Translations under genes and position numbers: made by a program
NCBI RefSeq assembly: GCF_002946835.1
Contig: NZ_CP026652.1
Coordinates: 4,154,001-4,218,000, forward strand
Reading direction: 5' to 3'
DNA from: Streptomyces dengpaensis
GTDB lineage: Bacteria; Actinomycetota; Actinomycetes; Streptomycetales; Streptomycetaceae
DNA length: 64,000 bases
Notes under the pieces: generated by a model
Databases searched by the model: none
What the model was told of the DNA's origin: nothing
What the model saw: only the letters and a program-made list of their open reading frames with translations
Part shown: piece after piece, positions 49,386-56,884 of the stretch
Layout of the letters: the number at the start of each line of letters is the position of its first letter
Position numbering within the stretch: the first letter of the stretch is position 1

Positions 49386-49488
49386 GAAGCTCAGCGAAAC
49401 ACGGGGTCAGGGCGCCCGCATCCCGACTTGCCAGGCGCTCCGGCGGGGTGTGCCCTGGAAGGCGGGGCGAGGAGAGAGGAGTGCTCCC

Positions 49489-49947
49489 ATGGCTCATGCG
49501 GCACCTGTGTCACCCGCTCCGAAGACACCCGCCGTACCCAGCAGACCCAGCACACCGGATGTCTTCGACGCACGCACTCACGCCGTCGCGAGGTGGGCGG
49601 GGCCCATCCTCGTCGGGCTCGTCTACGGCTACTGGGCCGCGGCCATCAACCGCGACGCCGGCCCGATCACGGGCTGGAACCTCCTGTTCGGCTTCGTGAC
49701 CGCCTTCGCGTTCGCGGCGCTCTACATGGGCCTGCGCGCGCTGGCGCCGCTGCTGAAGCGCGAACTGCACGCGGTGCTGTGGTTCGTGTTCGCGGGCATC
49801 ACGTCCGGGTTCCTGTACAGCCAGAGCGGCCACAGCGTGGTGCGGTCCACGTGGATGGCCCTGGGGATCGGGGCCAGCGTGTTCGCGGTGACCTTCTACC
49901 GCTACTACACACACGAGGACGCGGAGGGGCATCGCGTACCGCGCTAG
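49489..49947 (+). CDS. Hypothetical four-helix membrane protein
   Basis: This 152-residue protein has an N-terminal Pro/Ala-rich cytosolic tail of about 35 residues and then four membrane segments: WAGPILVGLVYGYWAAAI, WNLLFGFVTAFAFAALYMGL, AVLWFVFAGITSGFLYSQ and WMALGIGASVFAVTFYRYY. The family is common in Streptomyces and has no known function. GGAGAGAGGAG precedes the ATG at 49489. The stop codon TAG at 49945-49947 touches the first base of the MITE-like element. Confidence 0.8.
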   Translation: MAHAAPVSPAPKTPAVPSRPSTPDVFDARTHAVARWAGPILVGLVYGYWAAAINRDAGPITGWNLLFGFVTAFAFAALYMGLRALAPLLKRELHAVLWFVFAGITSGFLYSQSGHSVVRSTWMALGIGASVFAVTFYRYYTHEDAEGHRVPR

Positions 49948-50208
49948 GCCCTGTCGTCAAACTCCCTCCCCCACTGCCTTAAGGGCGTGGGAGGTGCCCC
50001 CAGCCCCGCGACGCCATGCACGCTCCCCCACTGCCTTGAGGGCGTGGGAGGTGCCCCCACTCGCCGCACCGGGCCCAAGCCCAAGTACATCCAGTACGGG
50101 GGCCAGGCCCGGCACGCCGAGAGCACGCACCTACAGCGACGTCAGCCGCTCCGCGGCGGGCGCAGGGCGCGCCCTCCGGGCGGACGACGGGAGTTTGACG
50201 ACAGGACC
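49947..50208. mobile_element. MITE-like element with perfect ends
   Basis: A 262-base stretch is bounded by 20-base inverted repeats that differ at one position; CCTGTCGTCAAACTCCC (49950-49966) is matched perfectly by 50189-50205. It has no transposase gene. Inside, a 36-base unit built on CACTGCCTT and GGGCGTGGGAGG stands at 49967-50002 and 50024-50059 with one difference. This is a small non-autonomous element of a kind scattered in Streptomyces genomes. Confidence 0.8.
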
Positions 50209-50265
50209 TGGCTGTGTCGGTCATGCCGACCTGCCGAGCGGCATCCAGGGCCGCGCGGTATATGG

Positions 50266-50302
50266 CGCAGGGGGCCCCGGCTGCCCGCCGGGGCCCCCTG
50301 CG
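50266..50302. terminator. Strong hairpin
   Basis: CGCAGGGGGCCCCGGC (50266-50281) pairs perfectly with GCCGGGGCCCCCTGCG (50287-50302) over five bases. It is a likely terminator in a gene-free stretch. Confidence 0.75.
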
Positions 50303-50320
50303 TCTCCCTCACTCACCTAC

Positions 50321-50344
50321 CTCCTGGGACCCCAGTCCCAGGAG
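50321..50344. terminator. Second small hairpin
   Basis: CTCCTGGGAC (50321-50330) and GTCCCAGGAG (50335-50344) form a perfect 10-base stem with loop CCCA just after the larger hairpin. The rest of 50209-50501 shows no gene. Confidence 0.55.
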
Positions 50345-50501
50345 CCTGAGATGTCGATGGTCAAGCTCCTCAATCCAGGAAACACCCGTTCGGGTGAGTG
50401 CTCCACCGGAGCAGGTGTGGCCCGTGTGGTTAGTGGGGCTCAGGCCGCGCCCGTCGGCGGGCTCCGGCCGGGTGACCTGGGGGTCCCGTTCGGCTTGCGC
50501 T

Positions 50502-51461
50502 ATGCACCCATGTGCAGTCAAACCCCTCGCGCGGGGCGGCCGGGCGGCCTTGCCTGGAAGGGTGTCCCCAGCTGTCCGGAGCGCTCTGTCGGCCGTACTG
50601 ATCGTCCTCGCCTGCCTGCTCGCGCCGCTCGGCGCGCTGTCGGCCTGGGCGATGTACGGGATCGGCGACTCCGGGCGGTACGAGGCCACGATGGCGCCGC
50701 TCGCCACCGACGCGGACGTACGCGCCGCGATCGCGGCCGGTGTCAGCGACGGGATCCTGCGCGAGGTCCACGTACGGCCGCGGTTGCAGGGGCCGGTGAA
50801 CCTCTTCGTGCGGGACGCGGCGCGCTCGTTCACCGAGACGGAGGCGTACCGGACGGCGTGGGAGGCCGCGAGCATGGCCGCGCACGACGCCGTGATGGGG
50901 GCGCTGCGCGACGACCACGCGAGGGCGGTGACCGTCGACCTCGCACCCGTCACCGAGCGACTGAAAGATCAACTCGTCGACGACCACGTGCCGTTGGCGA
51001 ACCGGATCCCCGTCGAGCACACCGAGATCACGGTGCTCGAAGCGGAGGATCTGGCCCAGCTCCGGAAGGGGTTCCACGTGCTCGAAGTCGCCGGTTTCTG
51101 GCTGCCGGTCGCCGCGGTCGTCTTCGCCGTCGCGGGCATTCTCCTCGCGGTGTGCCGCCGCCGGGCGGTCTTGGCGACCGGGCTCGGCACGGCGCTGGGC
51201 GCCGCGCTCCTCGGCATCGCGATCGCCGTGGGGCGCCGGCTCACCCTCGCCGATCTGCCGCCCGACGTGTCCCGCACGGCCGCGGGCGCGGTGTACGACG
51301 CGCTCACGGAAACGCTCCGGCTCGTCTCCTGGCTGCTGCTGGCCCTGGGCCTCACCGTGGCCCTGACCGCCCTGCTCACGGGCGCGTACAGGCGATCCCG
51401 GCGAGCGCCCGGAGCGCCTGAGCGAGATCCCGCGGAGCAGTCGACGCGAGTCCGAGCCTGA
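50502..51461 (+). CDS. Integral membrane protein
   Basis: This 319-residue protein has a first membrane segment LSAVLIVLACLLAPLGALSAW. An outer domain of about 190 residues follows (ATDADVRAAIAAGVSDGILR, LFVRDAARSFTETEAYRTAW), and then three more segments after residue 205 (FWLPVAAVVFAVAGILLAV and following). The family occurs widely in actinobacteria without a known role. The start is uncertain: the ATG at 50502 is shown, but a GTG about 54 bases later (VSPAVRSAL) suits the membrane topology. The 3' end overlaps the convergent regulator gene by 86 bases. Confidence 0.75.
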   Translation: MHPCAVKPLARGGRAALPGRVSPAVRSALSAVLIVLACLLAPLGALSAWAMYGIGDSGRYEATMAPLATDADVRAAIAAGVSDGILREVHVRPRLQGPVNLFVRDAARSFTETEAYRTAWEAASMAAHDAVMGALRDDHARAVTVDLAPVTERLKDQLVDDHVPLANRIPVEHTEITVLEAEDLAQLRKGFHVLEVAGFWLPVAAVVFAVAGILLAVCRRRAVLATGLGTALGAALLGIAIAVGRRLTLADLPPDVSRTAAGAVYDALTETLRLVSWLLLALGLTVALTALLTGAYRRSRRAPGAPERDPAEQSTRVRA

Positions 51462-52770
51462 CGCAGTCCTGGGCCCGCGCGCCCGCCGCGTTGACGTCCG
51501 GGGCACGCGCTCCCACCGCCGGCACCGTGCCCGCCGCGGCGACGGTGAAGGCGGACCCCGGTGTGATCGCTATCCCCCGCTCGGCCGCCGCCCCCGCGAA
51601 GGTGTCGGCCCGCCACGGGAACGGCAGCTCCCACCAGGCGTAATAGCCGTGCGGGTCGGCGTGCACGGGGTACCCGTCGAGGTGCTCGGCGACCAGTCGC
51701 TGCCGCCCGGCCGAGTCCGCCCGCTTGGCGCGGACCAGGTGGTCCACCGTGCCGTCGGCGATCCAGCGCACCGCCGCCTCCAGGGCGAACCGGCTCGCGG
51801 TCCACGCGCCCGAGCGGAGGGCCGCCGCCACCTGCTCGACCCGCCCCTCCGGTGCGACGAGGAAGCCGGCCGTGAGGCCCGGGGCGACACGCTTGGAGAG
51901 CCCGTCGACGACGTAGGTGCGCTCGGGGGCGTACGCGCCGAAGGGGTCGGGCGGACCCTCGTGGAGGAAGGACCAGACGCGGTCCTCGACGACGGGGAGG
52001 TCCAGGTCCCGTACGACGGCGGCCAGTTGCCGCCGCCTGGGTCCGCTCATCGTCACCGACGTCGGGTTGTGCAGGGTCGGCTGGACGTAGACGGCGGAGA
52101 GCGGCGCCGAGCGGTGGGCGGCCGTGACCGCCTCCGGGCGGAGCCCCTCCGCGTCCATGGGCAGCGGGACCAGTGTGATGCCCAAGCGGGTCGCGATCTC
52201 CTTGACCAGGGGATACGTGAGCGACTCGGTGCCGACACGGCCCCCCGGCCGTACGAGGGAGGCGAGCGCGGCCGCGATGGCCTGGCGGGCGTTGCCCGCG
52301 AAGGTCAGCCGGGACGGGGCGGGGTGCCAGCCCGGGGTGGCGAGGAGGGCGGCGGCGGCCTCGCGGGCGGCAGCCGTACCGGTGGCGGGGGCGGTGCGCA
52401 GGGACTCCGTGAGGACGTCGGGGCGCAGGAGCGGGGCCAGGGCGGGGGCGAGGAGCTCCGACTGGCCCGGCGCGGACGGGTAGGTGAGCTCCAGGTTGAC
52501 CGGTGCGGTGGCCGTCGCCTCGGTGAGCGCGCGGCCCGAGGGGAGCGGTGCGGCCCGCACGAACGTGCCGCGACCGACCTCGCCGACGACCAGTCCGCGC
52601 CGTACCAGTTCGCCGTACACCCGCCCGGCCGTCGACCCGGCGATACCGCGCCGCCGGGCGAACACCCGCTGCGGGGGCAGCCGTTCGCCGGGCTTGAGCC
52701 GCCCCGCGGCGATGTCGTCGGCGATCCGATCGGCGATCCGCCGGTAGTCCCGCCGGTCGTCCTCCACCAC
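51376..52770 (-). CDS. MocR-type GntR/aminotransferase regulator
   Basis: This 464-residue MocR regulator has an N-terminal GntR winged helix (RIADRIADDIAAGRLKPGER, FARRRGIAGSTAGRVYGELV) joined to a fold-type I aminotransferase domain. The domain's PLP lysine lies in YVVDGLSKRVAPGLTAGF and the Asn/Asp contacts in QPTLHNPTSVTM and VVEDRVWSF. Such regulators sense pyridoxal phosphate or amino compounds and bind direct repeats. The divergent gene at 52863 is the likely target, and matching direct repeats lie between them. Confidence 0.92.
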   Translation of the reverse strand: MVEDDRRDYRRIADRIADDIAAGRLKPGERLPPQRVFARRRGIAGSTAGRVYGELVRRGLVVGEVGRGTFVRAAPLPSGRALTEATATAPVNLELTYPSAPGQSELLAPALAPLLRPDVLTESLRTAPATGTAAAREAAAALLATPGWHPAPSRLTFAGNARQAIAAALASLVRPGGRVGTESLTYPLVKEIATRLGITLVPLPMDAEGLRPEAVTAAHRSAPLSAVYVQPTLHNPTSVTMSGPRRRQLAAVVRDLDLPVVEDRVWSFLHEGPPDPFGAYAPERTYVVDGLSKRVAPGLTAGFLVAPEGRVEQVAAALRSGAWTASRFALEAAVRWIADGTVDHLVRAKRADSAGRQRLVAEHLDGYPVHADPHGYYAWWELPFPWRADTFAGAAAERGIAITPGSAFTVAAAGTVPAVGARAPDVNAAGARAQDCVRLGLASTAPRDLAQALRALAGIACTRP

Positions 52771-52801
52771 GCGAGCCCCCTTTCGTACGCCCCGGGGCAG
52801 G

Positions 52802-52836
52802 ATTGCACCGAGGGCAAAGACCTTATTGCACTGAGG
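52802..52836 (+). promoter_or_regulatory. Direct-repeat operator of the MocR regulator
   Basis: ATTGCACCGAGG (52802-52813) and ATTGCACTGAGG (52825-52836) are 11/12 identical and 23 bases apart, about two helical turns, in the 92-base divergent gap. MocR proteins such as PdxR and TauR bind direct repeats of this kind, so this is the probable site. Confidence 0.7.
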
Positions 52837-52862
52837 AGTTGGGGGTGCCTAGGGTCATGGTC

Positions 52863-53645
52863 ATGGCACCCTTCCTCGCATACGAGGACCAAGGGGGCGC
52901 CGACTCGACGGCGCTGCCCCTCGTCCTGATCCACGGCCACCCCTTCGACCACACCATGTGGGCTCCTCAGATCGCCGCGTTCTCGCCGGGCCGCCGGGTG
53001 ATCGCCCCTGATCTGCGCGGCTACGGCGCGTCCCCGGTGGTCCCCGGCGTCACCCCGCTCGCCACCTTCGCCGAGGACATTGCGGCGCTGCTGGACGAGC
53101 TGGGTGTTCCGGAGTTCGCCCTGGCCGGGCTCTCCATGGGCGGCCAGATCGTCATGGAGTGCTACCGGCAGTTCCCGGAGCGGATCCGGGGACTCGTCCT
53201 CGCGGACACCTTCCCGGCCGCCGAGACGCCGGAGGGCAAGAAGGCGCGCGGCGCCATGGCGGACCGTCTGCTGCGCGAGGGGATGCGCGGGTACGCCGAC
53301 GAGGTGCTGCTCAAGATGGTCGCGCCGTACGCCGACGCGCAGGTCGCCGCCCACGTCCACCGCATGATGACCTCGACCCCGCCCGAGGGCGCGGCAGCCG
53401 CCCTGAGAGGCCGCGCGGAACGCCCCGACTACCGCGAACTGCTGACCCAGGTCACCGTCCCGGCCCTGGTCGTCGTCGGCGCCGACGACGAGTACACCCC
53501 CGTCTCCGACGCGGAGGCGATGCACGCGGCACTCCCCGACTCCACCCTTCACGTGATCGACGCGGCGGCCCACCTGCCGAACCTGGAGCGGGCGGAGGAG
53601 TTCAACGGAGTGCTGGCGGCGTACCTGGCCCGGCTCGAGAGCTGA
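52863..53645 (+). CDS. Alpha/beta hydrolase
   Basis: This 260-residue esterase-like hydrolase has the oxyanion motif LVLIHGHPFDHTMWAPQ, the nucleophile elbow ALAGLSMGGQIVMEC with Ser in GLSMGG, the acid in VGADDEYTPVSDAE and the histidine in AAHLPNLERAEEF. It is a complete catalytic triad of the epoxide-hydrolase/lactonase type. The substrate is unknown. The ATG at 52863 has AGGG eight bases upstream; a near ATG at 52857 is the alternative. It is probably controlled by the divergent MocR regulator. Confidence 0.9.
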   Translation: MAPFLAYEDQGGADSTALPLVLIHGHPFDHTMWAPQIAAFSPGRRVIAPDLRGYGASPVVPGVTPLATFAEDIAALLDELGVPEFALAGLSMGGQIVMECYRQFPERIRGLVLADTFPAAETPEGKKARGAMADRLLREGMRGYADEVLLKMVAPYADAQVAAHVHRMMTSTPPEGAAAALRGRAERPDYRELLTQVTVPALVVVGADDEYTPVSDAEAMHAALPDSTLHVIDAAAHLPNLERAEEFNGVLAAYLARLES

Positions 53646-53735
53646 CCACGCCCGGGGCGGGCAACCTTCCCCGCGCGCTCCCCGTCTCTGAGGGAGGATG
53701 CCCGCACCCCGAGCGGACGAGCGGAAGGCCGGGAC

Positions 53736-54752
53736 TTGGAGACTGCGGCGGCCGGGTGGGCCGGGACCGAGGGGGCCGACGGGGCCGTCGGGCGGCGAGG
53801 CGGTGGGCGGGGCGTCGCGGCCTGGGCGGCGGGGTTGTCGCTGGCCGGGGTGAGTGTCGTGGCCGGGTTCCGGGTGGCCGACAGCGACGGGATCACGCCC
53901 GTGCCGCAGTTGCTGGCGTTTCTGCCGTGGCTGCTCGTGCCCACCGGCCTGGGGCTGCTGCTCGCGCTGCTCGCGCGGTGGCGGTTCGGGCTGGTGTGGG
54001 GGGTGGTCGCCCTGGGGCTCCTCGCGTGGTTCATCGAGCCGTACGGGAAGACCGGCGAACCCGGCGGCGCGCCCGTGGCCGAGGTGCGGGTGATGACCTC
54101 CAACGTGGAGTTCGGGCAGGGGACCGGCTCGCTCATCACCGCCGTACGGCGGCACAGGCCCGACATCCTGTTTGTGCAGGAGTGCGAGTACGGATGCGCG
54201 CGGGCGCTGGAGGACGCCTTCGGGGGGAGCGGCGGCGCCTATCCGTATCGCGAGGCCGTCGAGGGGGCCTCGTCCGACGGGTCCGTCATCATGAGCCGTT
54301 TCCCGCTGACGGGGGCCGACGGTGTGCGCGGCACCATGGGCATGCCCGGCGCCGTCGCCGACGTGAAAGGCCACGACGTACGGCTGCAGCTCGCCCACCC
54401 CATGCCCCCGCTCCCCGGCCGGCTCGGCGTCTGGCGGCGCGAACTCGGGGAGCTGCGCGACTACGCAGCCGCGAGCGAGGGCCTCACCGTCCTCGCCGGA
54501 GACTTCAACGCCTCCCAGGACCACGCCGCCTTCCGCCGCATCCTCGACACCGGCCTGCGCGACAGCTCCCGCCTCGCCGGAGCCCCCCGCACCCCGAGCT
54601 GGCCCGCGCGGACCACCCCCACGCTCGGCGCCCAGATCGACCACGTCCTCGTCTCCGCGGACTTCTCCGCGCACGAGGCGATGTTCCCGCGCCTGTCCGG
54701 CACCGACCATCGCGCCCTCGTCGTCGATCTCACCCTCCACCAGTACGAATGA
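53736..54752 (+). CDS. Endonuclease/exonuclease/phosphatase-family membrane protein
   Basis: This 338-residue protein has three membrane segments in the first 105 residues (AAWAAGLSLAGVSVVAGF, LLAFLPWLLVPTGLGLLLAL, GVVALGLLAWFIEP). An extracytoplasmic EEP domain follows with VRVMTSNVEFGQG, DILFVQECEYGCA, LTVLAGDFNASQDHAAF, IDHVLVSADF and LSGTDHRALVVDL. The metal and catalytic residues of the DNase I/sphingomyelinase fold are present, so it is probably an active phosphodiesterase outside the membrane. The start is TTG behind GGAAGG. Confidence 0.87.
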   Translation: METAAAGWAGTEGADGAVGRRGGGRGVAAWAAGLSLAGVSVVAGFRVADSDGITPVPQLLAFLPWLLVPTGLGLLLALLARWRFGLVWGVVALGLLAWFIEPYGKTGEPGGAPVAEVRVMTSNVEFGQGTGSLITAVRRHRPDILFVQECEYGCARALEDAFGGSGGAYPYREAVEGASSDGSVIMSRFPLTGADGVRGTMGMPGAVADVKGHDVRLQLAHPMPPLPGRLGVWRRELGELRDYAAASEGLTVLAGDFNASQDHAAFRRILDTGLRDSSRLAGAPRTPSWPARTTPTLGAQIDHVLVSADFSAHEAMFPRLSGTDHRALVVDLTLHQYE

Positions 54753-54853
54753 ACGCGACGGACCCGAATGAACTGAACCGGTACGGACCCAGATAAACCG
54801 GGAGAGGTCCCAATGACCCCGTACCAAACCCGAACGAAAGCCATACTTGGGTC

Positions 54854-56788
54854 ATGTCGCGCGAGTTCCCCATCAGCCTCACTCCTCCCGACTGGCTGGT
54901 CAGGAACCTCCAACCGCAGAAAGCCCCCGTCAACTGGGCCGCCGCCGTCCGCGCCGCCGTCGCCATGGCCCTGCCGCTCGCCATCGGCATCGCTGTCGGA
55001 GAACCGGGCTACGGCGCCCTCTCCTCCATCGGCGCCCTGTCCGGGGTCATCGGCGACACGGCGGACGCCTACCGCCTGCGGATCGTCAACATCGCCGTCC
55101 CGCAGCTCGTCGGCGCGCTCGGCGTCACCATCGGCGCGCTCGTGTTCGGGCACGGCTGGGTCGCCGTCGCCGCCCTCACCGGGGTCGCGCTGATCTCCGG
55201 GATGATCTCGACGATCGGCGCCGTGTCCTCGGCGGCCGGACTGCTGCTGCTCCTCAACTGCGTGATCGGCGCCGGACTTCCGCTGCCGGGGCAGTGGTGG
55301 CTGGTGCCTCTGCTGATGACGAGCGGCGGGCTCCTCGTCCTGCTCCTCGCGCTGCTCTCCTGGCCGCTGCGCTCGGGCGTGCCGGAGCGGACCGCCGTCG
55401 CGGACACCTACCGCGCGGTCGCCGATCTGCTCGCCGCGGGCGGGACCGGCACATACGAGGAGGCCCGTCACGCCGTCACCCAGTCCCTCAACCAGTCGTA
55501 CGACGTCGTTCTCGCCCGGCGTGCCTTCCACCACGGCCGCAGCCCCGACCTCGTCCGGCTGCTCGCCCAGCTCAACGCCGTCACCCCCGTCGTCGAAGCC
55601 GCCCCCGCCGCCCACCAGTACGGCAAGCCGCTGCCCGCCGCGGTCCCCGCCGCCGCACTCCGTCTCGCCGACGTCGTGGAGACCGGCGCCACCGGACCCC
55701 TGACGCTGCGCCTGCCCGCCCCCACCAACGAGACCGCGCGCGCCGTCGACCAGGCCCTGCGCCACGCCGCCGACGTCGTGACCGGCCAGGCCCCCGACCC
55801 ACGCAACGTCGGCGACCGCCTCGGCCGGCCCGCCGCCCTGCGCATCCGCGCCGCCCGAGCCGCCCGCAACGTCCTGCTGTCCGCCGGTTCCTGGCGCTAC
55901 GGCCTGCGTCTCGCCGTCTGCATCGGCCTCGCGCAGGTGCTGGTCTCGATCATTGCGGTGCCGCGCTCGTACTGGGTCGTCCTCACCGTCACCTTCGTGA
56001 TGAAGCCCGACTTCGGGTCCGTGTTCTCCCGGGCGCTGCTGCGCGCGCTGGGCACGGTGGCCGGGCTCGTCGTCGCGGCCGCGGTCCTCAGCTTCGTGCC
56101 GCCCGGCTGGTGGGACGTGCTCGTCGTCCTCGTGCTCGCCCCGCTGATCCCGGTGTTCACCCCGCGCGGCTACGGCTACCAGACCGCCGCCATCACCCCG
56201 GTGATCCTCGTCCTCACCGACACCCTCCACCGCCAGGGCATCGGGCTCCTCGCGCCCCGCCTCCTCGACTCGCTCATCGGGTGTGCGATCGCGCTCGTCG
56301 CCGGGTATCTGCTGTGGCCGGAGAGCTGGCACACCCGGGTCGGCGACCGGCTCGCGGACGCCGTCGCCGACACGGCCGGGTATGTGGAGTACGCCTTCAG
56401 AAGCGACGCCGATCCCGACGCCCGCGCCCGCCGGCGCCGCGGCCTCTACCGCGACCTCTCCTCCATCCGTACGGAGTTCCAGCGCGCCCTGACCGAACCG
56501 CCGCCCACCGGTCGCCGCGCCGCCGCCTGGTGGCCGCTCGTCGTCGCCGTCGAACGGATCGTGGACGCCACGACCGCGGCCGGGGTCCGCGTCCGACAGG
56601 GCGCACCGTCGCCGTCCGCCGCCGAGGTCGCCCAGGTAGTCCTCCAGCTCCGGGACCTGTCCGACAGGCTGCGCGAGAGCGACGTACTCACGGCCGTCCG
56701 TACGGATCTGATGGGGCCGTCGGACAGCGTGCTCGAACCCCTGCGGCAGGAGGTCGCGGCGGCACGGGCGATCGCTTCGCCGCACTGA
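54854..56788 (+). CDS. FUSC-family membrane transporter
   Basis: This 644-residue protein is of the fusaric-acid-resistance/aromatic acid exporter type, with two membrane bundles. The first spans about residues 30-170 (VRAAVAMALPLAIGIAVGEP, LVGALGVTIGALVFGHGWVA), and the second spans 350-490 (GLRLAVCIGLAQVLVSIIAV, RSYWVVLTVTFVMKPDFGSV, which is the FUSC signature). A C-terminal cytosolic part follows each bundle. The start is ATG. It probably exports a lipophilic acid; no adaptor gene adjoins it. Confidence 0.88.
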   Translation: MSREFPISLTPPDWLVRNLQPQKAPVNWAAAVRAAVAMALPLAIGIAVGEPGYGALSSIGALSGVIGDTADAYRLRIVNIAVPQLVGALGVTIGALVFGHGWVAVAALTGVALISGMISTIGAVSSAAGLLLLLNCVIGAGLPLPGQWWLVPLLMTSGGLLVLLLALLSWPLRSGVPERTAVADTYRAVADLLAAGGTGTYEEARHAVTQSLNQSYDVVLARRAFHHGRSPDLVRLLAQLNAVTPVVEAAPAAHQYGKPLPAAVPAAALRLADVVETGATGPLTLRLPAPTNETARAVDQALRHAADVVTGQAPDPRNVGDRLGRPAALRIRAARAARNVLLSAGSWRYGLRLAVCIGLAQVLVSIIAVPRSYWVVLTVTFVMKPDFGSVFSRALLRALGTVAGLVVAAAVLSFVPPGWWDVLVVLVLAPLIPVFTPRGYGYQTAAITPVILVLTDTLHRQGIGLLAPRLLDSLIGCAIALVAGYLLWPESWHTRVGDRLADAVADTAGYVEYAFRSDADPDARARRRRGLYRDLSSIRTEFQRALTEPPPTGRRAAAWWPLVVAVERIVDATTAAGVRVRQGAPSPSAAEVAQVVLQLRDLSDRLRESDVLTAVRTDLMGPSDSVLEPLRQEVAAARAIASPH

Positions 56789-56821
56789 GGGGGCGGCTGG
56801 GGGAGACATAGGTGAGCAGGC

Positions 56822-56872
56822 GTACGAGAGCGGGGGCGCCCTTCAGCCGGAAGGGCGCCCCCGCTCTCGTAC
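56822..56872. terminator. Long bidirectional terminator
   Basis: Two 23-base arms (56822-56844 and 56850-56872) are perfectly complementary around the loop AGCCG, between the convergent ends of the FUSC and PhoX genes. Confidence 0.9.
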
Positions 56873-56884
56873 TGCTACTCGCTG

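Noticed and set aside
52305..54827. 840-codon minus-strand frame opposite the hydrolase and EEP genes
   Set aside because: The translation is low-complexity Gly/Arg/Glu/Pro sequence typical of antisense frames in high-GC DNA; the plus-strand genes have family motifs.
54461..56809. 782-codon minus-strand frame opposite the FUSC gene
   Set aside because: It is a compositional shadow; the plus strand carries a clear FUSC membrane protein.
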